Positions 33,031 through 45,069 of a stretch of 64,000 bases of DNA are shown piece by piece. Every line of letters begins with the position of its first letter. The first letter of the stretch is position 1. The translations under genes and the position numbers were made by a program. The DNA is from Corbicula japonica (lineage: Eukaryota; Mollusca; Bivalvia; Venerida; Cyrenidae). Below the pieces are notes generated by a model. That model made no database searches. It had not been told where the DNA came from and saw only the letters and a list, made by a program, of their open reading frames with translations. Where the stretch lies: positions 930,001-994,000 of the forward strand of contig JAZAYU010000172.1 in NCBI GenBank assembly GCA_038501625.1, written 5' to 3'.

Positions 33031-34768
33031 CTAGACTGTGTCCTCAGGACACTGATGCCCCCACTGCTGCAAGTACATTTGTAACAAAATTGTGTACTAG
33101 GTATTAACAATATGTGGTGAATGAGGAGTAAGAGCCACAAAATTTAATGACTAACATAAACAAAGGGCCATAACTTTGGTGAAAATGGTTGCAAGGCAAT
33201 GTCCTTTACAGCAATTAAGACATCATGTCTAATCATCTGTGTAAGTTTGGAAGAAATCAGCCAAATAAAAAATGTGGAGTTGATGCCACAAAATTTTGTA
33301 AGTGAAATTAACAAAGGGCCATAACTCTGGTAAATATGGCCGCAGGAAAAAATCCTTTCTTTATGATCATCTGCACATCCACCTTGATCATGTGAGCAAG
33401 TTTGAAAGAAATCCATCCAATAGTAAACGAGGAGTTGATGCCACAAGATTAAATCACTGAAATTAACAAAGGGCCATAACTCTGGTAAAATGGCCGTAAG
33501 AAAAACCCTTTCTTTACAATCATCTACACAACCTGCTTGATCATCTGTGCAAATTTGAAAGAAATCCCTTAGATAGTTAATGAGGAGTTGATGCTACAAG
33601 ATTTAATTACTGAAATTAACAAAGCGTCATAACTCTGGTAAAAATAGTCGCAGGAAAAAATCCTTTCTTTACGATCATCTACACATTCTGCTTAATCATC
33701 TGTGCAAGTTTGAGAGAAATCCGCTTTATAGTTTAGGAGGAGTTGACGCCACAAGATTTAATTACTGAAATTTACAAAGGGCCATAACTCTAGTAAAAAT
33801 GGTCGCAGGAAAAAATCCTTTCTTTACGATCATCTACACATCCTGCTTGATCATCTGTGCAAGTTTGAAAGAAATCTGCCTTATAGTTTAGGAGGAGTTG
33901 ACGCCACAAGATTTAATAACTGAAATTAACAAAGGGCCATAACTCTGGTAAAAATGGTCGCAGGAAAAAATCCTTTCTTTACGATCATCTACACATCCTG
34001 CTTGATCATCTGTGCAAGTTTGAAAGAAATCCGCCTTATAGTTTAGGAGGAGTTGACGCCACAAGATTTAATAACTGAAATTAACAAAGGGCCATAACTC
34101 TGGTAAAAATGGTCGCAGGAAAAAATCCTTTCTTTACGATCATCTACACATCCTGCTTGATCATCTGTGCAAGTTTGAAAGAAATCCGCCTTATAGTTTA
34201 GGAGGAGTTGACGCCACAAGATTTAATAACTGAAATTAACAAAGGGCCATAACTCTGGTAAAAATGGTCGCAGGAAAAAATCCTTTCTTTACGATCATCT
34301 ACACATCCTGCTTGATCATCTGTGCAAGTTTGAAAGAAATCCGCCTTATAGTTTAGGAGGAGTTGACGCCACAAGATTTAATAACTGAAATTAACAAAGG
34401 GCCATAACTCTGGTAAAAATGGTCGCAGGAAAAAATCCTTTCTTTACGATCATCTACACATCCTGCTTGATCATCTGTGCAAGTTTGAAAGAAATCCGCC
34501 TTATAGTTTAGGAGGAGTTGACGCCACAAGATTTAATAACTGAAATTAACAAAGGGCCATAACTCTGGTAAAAATGGTCGCAGGAAAAAATCCTTTCTTT
34601 ACGATCATCTACACATCCTGCTTGATCATCTGTGCAAGTTTGAAAGAAATCCGCCTTATAGTTTAGGAGGAGTTGATGCCACAAGATTTGGGGACGTAGG
34701 GACGTACGGACGTACAGACGTACGGACGAGTGCAACTCTATATGCCTCCCACTTTGTGGGGGCATAAA
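33031..34768 (-). mobile_element. Helentron-like tandem-core element, ATGCCCCCAC family
   Basis: In minus orientation it begins TTTTATGCCCCCACAAAG, has a GTCCGTACGTCTGTACGTCC microsatellite (34690-34730), then about ten units of 150-155 bp with CAAAGGGCCATAACTCTGGT (plus strand). It ends GTGGGGGCATCA, hairpin GTGTCCTGAGGACAC, AGT and CTAG. CTAG is the canonical Helitron 3' terminus. Confidence 0.75.
33931..34705. repeat. Five nearly identical 155-bp units
   Basis: AAAGGGCCAT recurs at 33931, 34086, 34241, 34396 and 34551, an exact 155-bp period with almost no substitutions. Units to the left (33163-33930) are visibly diverged and slightly shorter. Confidence 0.92.
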
Positions 34769-34769
34769 A

Positions 34770-35628
34770 TTCTTTAAAATCATGCAGTTTTCCCCAAAAA
34801 GTAACTCAACACCAGTTTTTTCATCCCCCTTAAGAGAATAAATAAGGCATTTTTCCCCAAAATGATAGGGCATGGGCCCCTTCCCATCAGACTACATCAG
34901 ACTGATTATGGCTTACCATCACAGGGATTTCAATAGCTTTTGAAAACCAGGGGTCTTTTACCCCTGTTGAGATTTTTCAAGGGGTCATAATCAAATAATT
35001 GCAAGTCAAATCTTGTGTTCATTGAACTAAACTACCTTTAAAAGTGCTTTAACTTCATTTAAATATATGTTCAGGGGTCAATTCATTATTAACATCATAA
35101 TTTAAATGCAATAAACACAATATCTATCTTTATTCTTGCAAAATATGACCATGTTTCCTAAAATCTCATGCATCAAAATGACCCCAAGCTCAGAATCAGG
35201 TGGGGTCAAATGTAAAAAAAGCTAATTTGCTTGCATCAAAATGCAAGATCTGCATCTATTGAAAACCCTGCCATCAGTATTCCCTATTCCTGTATTTCCA
35301 TCCTCCTTATGTAATTTTTGTTGAATACTTCTTAATAAGATAATATAAATGTCAAAATAGCATGATGATCAAAAGAGCATTCTTTGTTCAATGAAATGGA
35401 AAATTAAAACAGAAAATCTATGCTTATATATGCATGTTGTTGTTAAGCAGACACACACCTACGGTGAAAAAATGGCTGCCACATTCCTATAAACATGTCC
35501 TTTGCTGTAAGAACCTGTGTGAGGAATGTGTTTTCACTCTTTCAAAATAGTTTTTGTGTTCATACCATGCAGATAAGTAGGGATCAAAACTTTCTTGATG
35601 CATTTTTATCAGTTTTGGAACATTTTTA
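34770..35628. other. No recognised feature
   Basis: Intergenic AT-rich DNA between two Helentron-like elements; no supported gene or structured repeat. Confidence 0.35.
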
Positions 35629-35629
35629 A

Positions 35630-37562
35630 ACAAGAGGGCCATGACGGCCCTGTATCGCTCACCTGAATACAAAAGTACTTTCAGCTTTACCCCAGGGCCA
35701 ACATTTAAATAATGCTGGTAAAGGGTCTCTTTACAATACTCAACACGAAATATCTAAGGTCAAGTCGCATTAGTTTCAGAGAAAAAGGGGTGTAGTTTGA
35801 CACTAGCAAACATTCTACATGTCTTCAGTTCTTACTATTTAGCTCTATGTAAAAATTGATAAGCCCCTGGGTGGGGCCAATTCGAGCCTGGGGTCATGAT
35901 ATGTATAAACGTGGTAAAGGTCCACAAAGTGATGTTACAGGTAAAAATTCTAAGCTCTATGTGTTATGGTTCTAGAGAAGAAGACTTTTACAAGATTTTT
36001 CCTATATAATTCTATGTAAAATGGGCGACCCCTGTGGCCAATTTTGACCCAAGGGCCATAATTTGAACAACTTTGTTAGAGGTCCATTAGACAATGTTTC
36101 ATGCCAAATATCTAACCTCTAGCCATTGCGGTTTTGGAGAAGAAGATTTTTTAAGTTTTTGCTATATATTGATATAAGGAAAACCCATGACCTCTGGGGC
36201 GGGGCAAATTTTGACCCCAGGGCCATAATTTGAACAACTTTGTTAGAGGTCTATTAGACAATGTTTCATGCCAAATATCTAACCTCTGGCCATTGTGGTT
36301 TCGGAGAAGAAGATTTTTTAAGTTTTTGCAATATATTGATATATGGAAAACCCATGACCTCTGGGGCGGGGCAAATTTTGACCCCAGGGCCATAATTTGA
36401 ACAACTTTGTTAGAGGTCCATTAGACAATGTTTCATGCCAAATATCTAACCTCTGGCCATTGCGGTTTCGGAGAAGAAGATTTTTTAAGTTTTTGCAATA
36501 TATTGATATAAGGAAAACCCATGACCTCTGGGGCGGGGCAAATTTTGACCCCAGGGCCATAATTTGAACAACTTTGTTAGAGGTCTATTAGACAATGTTT
36601 CATGCCAAATATCTAACCTCTGGCCATTGCGGTTTCGGAAAAGAAGATGTTTTAAGTTTTTGCTATATACTGATATAAGGAAAACCCATGACCTCTGGGG
36701 CGGGGCAAATTTTGACCCCAGGGCCATAATTTGAACAACTTTGTTAGAGGTCCATTAGGCAATGTTTCATGCCAAATATCTAACCTCTGGCCATTGCGGT
36801 TTCGGAGAAGAAGATTTTTTAAGTTTTTGCTATATATTGATATAAGGAAAACCCATGACCTCTGGGGCAAGGCAAATTTTGAACCCAGGGCTATAATTTT
36901 AACAATCTTAGTAGAGGACCACTAGGTGATGCTACACACCAAATATCAAAGTTCTAGGCCTTACAGTTTCAGAGAAGAAGATTTTTTAAGTTTTTGCTAT
37001 ATATTGATATAAGGAAAACCCATGACCTCTGGGGCGGGGCAAATTTTGACCCCAGGGCCATAATTTGAACAACTTTGTTAGAGGTCCATTAGATAATGTT
37101 TCATGCCAAATATCTAACTTCTAGCCATTGCGGTTTTGGAGAAGATTTTTTAAGTTTTTGCTATATATTTATAAGGAAAACACATGACCCCACCCGGGCG
37201 GGGCCAATTTTGACCCCAGGGCTATAATTTGAACAATCTTGGTAGAGGACCACTAGGTGATGCTACACACCAAATATCAAAGTTCTAGGCCTTACGGTTT
37301 CAGAGAAGAAGATTTTTAAAAATTTCATGTTCAAAATCTATTTTTATCCTCTGTGACCTAGATAGGCAATGGACTTGAACCATTTGAACAATTTTGGTTA
37401 AGCTTCATGCAAGTAACATTCCTGCCAAGCTTCAGCAAGATTGGCCCAGGAGTTCAGGAGAAGAAGTCGTTTGAAGAAAAAGTTGACGACGCACGGACGG
37501 ACGACGGACATCAGGCGATCACAAAAGCTCGCCATGAGCACTTCGTGCTCAGGTGAGCTAAT
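35630..37562 (-). mobile_element. Helentron-like tandem-core element, AGCTCACCTGAG family, copy 2
   Basis: In minus orientation it begins TTATTAGCTCACCTGAGCAC, has GTCCGTCGTCCGTCCGTG, then about seven units with a 167-bp period (36050-37200) containing CCCAGGGCCATAATTTGAAC (plus strand). It ends TTCAGGTGAGCGATACA, hairpin GGGCCGTCATGGCCC, T and CTTG. Frames of about 80 codons spaced exactly 167 bp apart are repeat artefacts. Confidence 0.75.
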
Positions 37563-38474
37563 AAAAGCTAGTTTAAGCACATGGTGTGTTTTTGGATAAG
37601 TGATTCTTGGATAACTATGTTATAAGATCATTGTTAAGCTATTTCAGTAAATTCATTTTTGTAACAACTGCAACTTAAAAATATCATGATAACTCTCTTG
37701 TACAGTGCAAAAGTCCATGCATCATATTGTTAATTTTTGTTTATTCAAGGGGGACGGGATTATAGGAAGGGAATGTAGGTAATTATTATTATCCTGCTTA
37801 CTCCGTGATCCGCGACTCTTATTTACAAAAACAGTGCATGCGCAGTGAAACATGTCTTCATCTAAATTCTTATTTAGTTTTACCTAAAACTGTAGGTAAA
37901 TGTCATAACTATACATTACTAACTGAAATAGCTCAGAAAAAGTATGATATAATTAAATATTCTAACCTTTGACATACAAGGGTTATGTTCTAGGTCGTCT
38001 GGAAAGCTTGCTCATCGATCCGTGATATGACATTTCATTGCCTGGCTGATGACGTCATCAAATTTGCATTTTGTTAACTTGATATACTGCTTACAGAATG
38101 TTCGAGTCACAACTGTTAGACTCCATGCAAGTGTCATGATTTAGATTGATCTTGTATTGAAAAAGCAAAGAAAACAATAGCTAGTCGGAAACGACTGAAC
38201 GCTCGACTATTCGAAGTCAGACATATTTAAGCACATTTAAAACTGGGCTTCATTTAAACTGGGGAGTGATTCAGGAGTTTATGACACCCAACACACACAC
38301 ATGAACAAACGTTTCTTAATCCAAGTTAGGAAATCAATAAATTACACTTAATATATTATTGTAGTTTTTTTAGAGGGTTTACACAACCCAGTCCATATAC
38401 CCTGATCCCACACCCATCAACCCACTATCCCTGCCCACCTATAGTGATGTGGTGGGGTGTGGTGTAGTATAGTA

Positions 38475-38745
38475 AGGTATGGTATGCTGGTTGCTGTTGT
38501 TGGTGGTGTGGGTGTTGTTGGTATTGTTGTTGGTGTTGGTAGTGATGGTGTTGTTAGTGGTGTTGGTGTTGTTGTTGGTGTTGTTGTCAGTGTTGTTGTT
38601 GGTGTTGTTGATGCTATTGTTGGTGTTGGTGTTGAGGTTGTTGTTGGTGGTGGTGTTCTTGGTGTTGTTGTTAGTGTTGTTGTTGTTGTTGGTGGTGTTG
38701 TTGTTGTTATTTGTGTTATTGTTGGTTGTGTTGTTGGTGGTGTTG
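38475..38745 (+). repeat. GTT/GGT microsatellite
   Basis: An irregular GTTGTTGGTGTTGGT array, orthologous in position to 14391-15460 of copy 1 but shorter. Confidence 0.85.
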
Positions 38746-38752
38746 TTGCTGG

Positions 38753-39139
38753 CAGACTACCTGAAAGTCACCGGACCGTCGGACTTCACTTGTCCGGTAA
38801 AATTTGGACTGGTCTGATGTGATTTCCAATGTTGTAGGACCGAGTGTCCGGCAAAAATTTGATCTACATATTCCAATTTTACTCGCTAAATTACAATTTT
38901 ACTGGCTGTTTTGATTCTAGACTGTTCCGAAATGAGTGAGGATATCCGAATGAAATATTTTACGTATTCGTCATAATGACAATTATTTGTACCACTGAAA
39001 AAAAACCACCCTTAATACTGTGTTTTGCTTATTTAATGTGTTAAATGTTTCGGTCAGACAGAATTTGTTTCGGTCAGACAGATTTTCACATCTTGTCTGA
39101 CCACATGTCTGACACTTTTTTACAACTTTCGGGAAGTCT
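38753..39139. mobile_element. MITE nested in the G/T array
   Basis: GGCAGACTACCTGAAAGT at the left and ACTTTCGGGAAGTCTGGC at the right are imperfect inverted repeats. The interior has repeated GTCCGG/GTCTGAC-type blocks and no coding sequence. It separates the GTT array from the GTGGT array. Confidence 0.6.
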
Positions 39140-39655
39140 GGCTGGTGGTGGTGGTGGTATGTGGTGGGGTGGTGGTGGTGGTGTGGGGGGGGTGGTTGTG
39201 GTGTTGTGGTATGTGGTGGGGGGTGGTGGTGTGGTGGTGGTGGTGGTGGTGTGGTGTTGGTGTGGTGGTGGTGTGGTGGTGTGGTGTTGGTGGTGATGTG
39301 GTGTGGTGTTGGTGGTGCTGTGGTGGTGGTGGTGCTGTGGTGGTGGTGTGGTGTAGTGGTGGTGTGGTGTAGTGGTGGTGTGGTGTAGTGGTGGTGGTGG
39401 TGGTGTGGTGGTAGTGGTGGTGTGGTGGTGGTGGTGTTGTGGTGGTGGTGTGATGGTGGTGGTGTGGTGTGGTGGTGGTGTGGTCGTGGTGTTGTGGTGG
39501 TGTAGTGTGGCGGTGGTGTGGTGTGGTGGTGGTGTGGTGGTGGTGGTTTGGTGGTGGTGGTGGTGGTGGTGGTGTGGTGTGGTGTGGTATGATATGGTAT
39601 AGTATAGTATAGTACAACATGTATAGTATAGTATAGTATAGTATAGTATAACCAC
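39140..39655 (+). repeat. GTGGTGGT array followed by (AGTAT)n
   Basis: The plus strand is almost pure G/T to about 39590, then (GTATA)-type pentamers to about 39650. Frames read from it (poly-Thr/His/Pro) are artefacts. Confidence 0.88.
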
Positions 39656-39659
39656 TCAA

Positions 39660-40860
39660 CACTTTCAAAAGGGCCATAATTTGAACAAAATGGAAGTTAG
39701 AGTTATGGTTCTTGGCATACCCACTCGGGATATGATAATGAACAAGTGCTGAAAGTTTCAAAGCTGTAGTATAAGTAGTATTAAAGTTATGGGTTTGTAC
39801 ACTAGCTTGCATGCAAACTTTAACCTGAAATTCTAAGTCGAAAAAAGGGCCATAATTTGATGAAAATGAAAGTTAGAGTTATGGTTCTTGGCATACACAC
39901 TCGGGACATGATAATGAACAAGTGTGCCAAGTTTCAAAGCTGAAGTATAAGTAGTATTGAAGTTATGTGTTTGTACAGTAGCTTGCACGCAAACTTTAAC
40001 CTGAAAATAACCTGAAATTCTAAGTCGAAAAAAGGGCCATAATTTGATGAAAATGAAAGTGAGAGTTATGGTTTTGGCATACACACTCGGGACATGATGA
40101 TGAACAAGTGTGCCAAGTTTCAAAGCTGTAGTATAAGTAGTATTGAAGTTATGTGTTTGTACAATAGCTTGCACGCAAACTTTAACCTGAAATTCTAAGT
40201 CAAAAAAGGGCCATAATTTGATCAAAATGAAAGTTAGAGTAATGGTTCTTGGCATACACACTCGGGACATGATGATGAACAAGTGTGCCAAGTTTCAAAG
40301 CTGTAGTATAAGTAGTATTGAAGTTATGTGTTTGTACAATAGCTTGCACGCAAACTTTAACCTGAAATTCTAAGTCAAAAAAGGGCCATAATTTGATCAA
40401 AATGAAAGTTAGAGTAATGGTTCTTGGCATACACACTCGGGACATGATGATGAACAAGTGTGCCAAGTTTCAAAGCTGTAGTGTAAGTAGTATTGAAGTT
40501 ATGAGTTTGTACAGTAGCTTGCACGCAAACTTTAACCTGAAATTCTAAGTCAAAAAAGGGCCATAATTTGATCAAAATGAAAGTTAGAGTTATGGTTCTT
40601 GGCATACACACTCGGGACATGATGATGAACAAGTGTGCCAAGTTTCAAAGCTGTAGTATAAGTAGTATTGAAGTTATGAGTTTGTACAGGAGCTTGCATG
40701 CAAACTTTAACCTGAAATTTTAAGTCGAAAAAGGGCCATAATTTGATCAAAATGACAGTTAGTGTTATGGTTCTTGGCATACACACTCGGGACATGATAA
40801 TGAACAAGTGTGCGAACTTTCAAAGCTGTAGCTATAGTAGTTTTTAAGATATAAGTAGGT
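39660..40860. repeat. 175-bp tandem units of the GCTCGACT element, copy 2
   Basis: Units at 40200, 40375 and 40550 have an exact 175-bp period and are nearly identical. They carry the same landmarks as the 15.8-17.0 kb array. Confidence 0.9.
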
Positions 40861-42603
40861 TGCATGCAAACTTTAACCAAAGCGGGACGCCGACGCCCAA
40901 GTGAGTAGAATAGCTTGACATATTTTTCGAATAGTCGTGCTAAAAATAACATGGTATCAGGGTCATACCTGCTGTACTGTTTTACTATTTTGGATGGTTT
41001 GGAACTACAAAAACTTGACCTTTATGCTAATATAAAAATTGTAAGAAGAGTAATTTCAGATTCCAGTTTTTTATTTTTAAGTAATTAAAAATGGATAAAT
41101 CTTAACAATTCACAAATCCATCTCTAGGCAGTTGTAAAATTTATTCATTACAGGCAGTCTGCCATTTCATAATTCATAACAAAAACAATTATGATTGACA
41201 GTTTAATTGGTCTTTACTCAAGTTTCAAACTTGGGAAATAACTTTTGTTTGGCAGTATACTTAGTCCATTACCAAGCATTCGATCGATATAGATTGTGTT
41301 GCAACACAGCTTTCAGTGACTTGTCAAAATGGGAGAGGAAATGATGAAATTTGGAGGAAAATGGTGGATTTTTGGATACATTTTTAATAATAAGATAAAA
41401 TCAATTCAATTAAATGTTTTTTATCTATTTTTACGCTCTTTGTAGCCTTTTCATTCTGCATACTGCTGAAAAATATTGTTTCAAATAAATATCTACAGTA
41501 TCTGATTAAAGTTTTGGCCGGACCAGCGTGTAGTTTGTCTATGAAATTACGTCACGGATCGATGAGTGATCACAGATCGATGAGTAAGGAGGATATTCAT
41601 AATTTAGACAATACAGGATAAAGTTCAAGTGTAAATATAAATTCTAAAAAAGTATGTAAATCATTTTTTTAAAAAGAACTATCATAAAAGGGGTTATTTT
41701 ACAGGCTTTTCAAAAATAAAACATCTTTATTTTAAAATAACTAAATGATGCATAATTATTGTTCAAAATGAATTGAATCTCTTAAACTATTTTGGCTATA
41801 GAGTCATGTTACCTATGCTCAGCCAGTTTCATAACTAATTCTCTAAAACTATTTCGTTTACCGACAGAACTTCAATGTTCAATGTTGTTATGAAGTCACC
41901 TTGTATTTACAAAATTACATCATACATGCAAGCACCTGGATGACGTCATGTAATGGATAAAATCGGTGGGGTTTTCAACAGGTTCAACACAACTAAATTT
42001 CAGTAGATTTGATCCTATGCTCAGCCAAGTAGTTTACCAGCCAGTTAACAGTAAATTTTAAAATTTATGGTTATAAAATATTCGAACAATAATTAAATAT
42101 CTTAAATAATGGGAGTTATTGAGAACTTACACCAACTATGTGTTTATTTTGTTCTAAAGATTAATACATACCTTCCTTGAGATTTTCTTGTTTCCTTGTT
42201 TCAGCACTGCTGAATGAACAATTATAAAGAAATTGCAAACATTATCCACAAAACTAGTTAAACAAGAGAATTTAAACATAAAAAGATCTTAAATAATTTT
42301 TTGAGTCTAACAACTTTATCCTAGTACTCTTGTGGTGCGGTTCTAGTTTAACCCCAGTGTTAATTTGGTTTGGTGGGTGGGGTGTTGATTTAGATGGCAT
42401 TTTAAGAGGAAACTGTGTTATCATTCCATAATTGTTCAAGTGGATATTTAAGGTAATATTTTTCCACAACGATTCCCACCCGATAATATGTACATTAGGT
42501 TTTTTTTAAGAAATACATTTGGTTTAAAATTTTAGATAAACCAGCATTTGTTTTGGTCCTTTCGAAATAGCGTGGAACTCAGCTTGTCATTCCTTCTTAA
42601 GAG

Positions 42604-43310
42604 AGTCTGGTGGATTGGCTGTTACAAGATATGATGTCTGCAGCATTGCCTGTAAAGTTTACTCGTCAACCTTGAGTCCAGCAAATGTTCAGACAGCATT
42701 CAGAAAGGCAGGAATTTTCCCCTTTAATCCATCTGTCATCAGACCAGAATCCTTAGCTCCTTCTACTGCGTTTTCAAAACCTGCAGAAGCTAATCAGTCA
42801 TCTGATGGTGGCAAGGAAGACCAGTGTCAACAAGCAGTGACTTTCCTTGAAAACAGGGGTGGCCAGATTCTAAAAAATGTCAAGTCTGCCAGGGTGAGGA
42901 AAACCCTAAGTAAAGTTGTTGGGGGCAAGGCGATAACAGAGCTGTCCATTTTAGAGGCTATCAGACAGCATGTTGGGACTCAAAACACCAAGAAGCCAGT
43001 TGAGACACTTTAACATCCAGCAGTAGCTGGACAATCTGGTGTGAAGAGCAAGGCCACCAAGCGCAAGCTCCCCACAGTTATACATGAGGACTCCCAGAAT
43101 TCAGAGTCTGACAGCAGTGACATTGAAGACTCTGATAAGTGTATAGTTTGTAGGGAGTTTTATCCCAAGGACAAGAGCCGTATGCCATTTCTCACAATTG
43201 TAAAATGGGGACAATGTGACCAGTGCAAGGGTTGGGTACACCTGTCATTTTGCACCACAGTCAGGGTGCTTAGAAGAGGGGACTCATTCCTATGTCCTAA
43301 TTGCCAATAA
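42604..43310 (+). pseudogene. pogo-like transposase C-terminus with PHD-type zinc finger
   Basis: The frame reads SLVDLAVTRYDVCSIACKVY, then SPANVQTAFRKAGIFPFNPS, which is the end of the DDE domain of pogo/Tigger-like transposases. A low-complexity acidic linker (SESDSSDIEDSDK) follows. It ends with a PHD-like cysteine pattern: CIVC, CDQCKGWVHLSFC and FLCPNC. One in-frame TAA (43011-43013) interrupts it; otherwise the frame is intact, so decay is recent. N-terminal helix-turn-helix and most of the catalytic core are absent. Confidence 0.75.
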
Positions 43311-43398
43311 TTGTGCATAAAACTGCCAATATTTGACAGAAAATTATGTCCTAATTGCCAATAATTGTGCATAAAACTGCCAATATTTGACAGAAAAA
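43291..43398. repeat. 54-bp tandem duplication at the end of the transposase frame
   Basis: Two adjacent copies begin TATGTCCTAATTGCCAATAA at 43291 and 43345. The first contains the last four codons (PNCQ) and the stop of the PHD-finger frame. Confidence 0.88.
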
Positions 43399-44473
43399 AG
43401 TTATCTTGTTAAAAAACAACTTTGTTTAGTTTTAAACATGTTAACCAGTTGTGTTTAATGTGCTATTAATTATTGTCACGCTATATTTTTTGTGCAGTGT
43501 AAATTAGTATGCGCGCGTCGAAATTCTATGATGTCATAGACAGCAAGTGCTTGTAGGGTGACCTCCATTTTTGTTTACACTGAGATCAGCATGCAGTTTT
43601 AGAATGATTTCATGGTAATTAAAAGTAAGAAATACTTTGAATGATAGAGTTTTGTGTCAATTTTTTCAAACTTATTTGTTTTTCTAGCACCTTATAAATT
43701 TTAGCGCTATTACGTCGAAAACACGTGAAGCGGGGATATTTCTTGAAAGCTTTCGTCTGCTGTCCATATTCAAGCGCTTTGATGATTCTGACCTGGCTTT
43801 CTTTCTACAATGTCATGTTGGGTTAAACAAAAAACAAACAATTTACTTTCCATTTCAAACTTGTATTCGGTATACTACAGATGTAAACTATAAAAGCAGT
43901 GTTTTTTATGCCAAATATTTGGAGAAATTGGGCCCCATTCCCCCCTCAAAATAGTATATATTTTTCCCCCATGTCCAAAAAAAATTCCCCCTTTGCTGGA
44001 GTCTGTTACGGACGGTTCAATTTGTTCCCCTAATGTGTATACTGGTCATCTATGGGTTCGCGTTACTTAACAGTTATCACAATGAAGTAAAGACGAAAAG
44101 AAACTTACCTGTTAAATTTTGATTTATTTCTCCTATTCCAACCTTTTCCTGTTATTTAATTCTTAAAATGGCCATGGAATATCCAAAAACAATAGAATGC
44201 ATCCATATGATTGTCATTGGTGTCCGCCATGTTGTCCTGATTACGTTATCATTCGTTTCGCGGTATGTGAAAATTCTTGGAATAAATCGAACACTCGTAG
44301 GTTTAGAACACTAAATGTTTAATCAGATAACAAGTCATTTAAAGTGTGATAGGTGAACATGTCAAAACTTTAACTGTTAACTAAATTTTAACAAATAACA
44401 ACTGTTAATCACACTGACTGTAAAAAATTATTTTGTTTCATGGTCACAGTACTTTCATTCCATATTTAATATT

Positions 44474-44560
44474 TAGTGGTTGGTTACCTATCTGATTTAA
44501 AATTTAGTGGTCGGTTACCTATCTGATTTAAAATTTAGTGGTCGGTTACCTAACTACATA
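44474..44560. repeat. 31-bp tandem repeat, three copies
   Basis: TAGTGGTCGGTTACCTATCT recurs at 44474, 44505 and 44536. Confidence 0.85.
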
Positions 44561-45069
44561 TAAACACTTCCGGGGCTATGGGCGGGGCAGACGAACTTGT
44601 AAACAAAGCAAAATAGGACAAAAGTAAGGGCTGAAGGTGAGTTTTTTTGCTTCATTTCTTTCTAACAAAAACACTACATTTGATGTATACGAACAAATAC
44701 TCACCAATAACTGCTCATAACTGTTGAAAAAACGTTTTTTCATCAAACCACAAATATAGGTCAGCAACGTGACAACGTAAACAATCGGTAGAGGGCGCAA
44801 CGCAAATACCGCGAGACGAACGATGACGCGACACCAATGATGAGCGGTATAATAGGGTGATAGTGAAAATGATATTGAAGATGATGCAAGAAAATTCAAT
44901 TTTTTTTGTGACAGCTGCAAGTATCTTCCAAATATTCCCCCTTTCCTTTGTTTGTGTCGCAATTTTCCCCCTTCAAAGGGCTGCGGCCCCCCTTTCCCCC
45001 AAAAGTGAAAAAAACACTGTAAAGTGGCCGAGCATTGGACTGGCCGAGCATAGGTAACTTGACTCTAGA

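Larger units (their letters stand above)
38176..40946 (-). mobile_element. Helentron-like tandem-core element, GCTCGACTATTCGAA family, copy 2
   Basis: In minus orientation it begins TTTTTAGCACGACTATTCGA, has GGGCGTCGGCGTC, then about seven 175-bp units (39660-40860), G/T-rich arrays, and the same unique 3' part as copy 1. It ends TTCGAAT AGTCGAGCG, hairpin TAGTCGTTTCCGACTA-like, then TATTG. A MITE (38753-39139) interrupts the arrays. Confidence 0.75.
37791..41594. mobile_element. Possible outer element with ATCCTSCTTACTC termini
   Basis: ATCCTGCTTACTCCGTGATC at 37791 resembles the reverse complement of the sequence ending at 41594 (GATGAGTAAGGAGGAT). Further in, CATCGATCCGTGA (38015) and TCACGGATCGATGAG (41553) are also inverted. 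It would enclose the Helentron-like element at 38176. Termini are imperfect and no target duplication is clear. Confidence 0.4.
41801..45065 (+). mobile_element. pogo-type DNA transposon, 5'-deleted
   Basis: TA|GAGTCATGTTACCTATGCTC at 41799 and GAGCATAGGTAACTTGACTC|TA ending at 45067 are 28-bp inverted repeats with a TA duplication, as in Tc1/mariner/pogo elements. Inside is the C-terminal part of a pogo-like transposase with PHD finger (42604-43310). The catalytic domain is missing, so the copy is a deletion derivative. The sequence from 43400 to 45000 is non-coding. Confidence 0.75.

Noticed and set aside
36151..36870. Four overlapping 72-80-codon frames with nearly identical protein sequence
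   Set aside because: Spaced exactly 167 bp apart and generated by the tandem unit of a mobile element; no sign of protein-level selection.
39086..39812. Thr/His/Pro-rich frames of about 190-230 codons
   Set aside because: Same cause: GTGGTGGT array plus adjacent 175-bp tandem unit.
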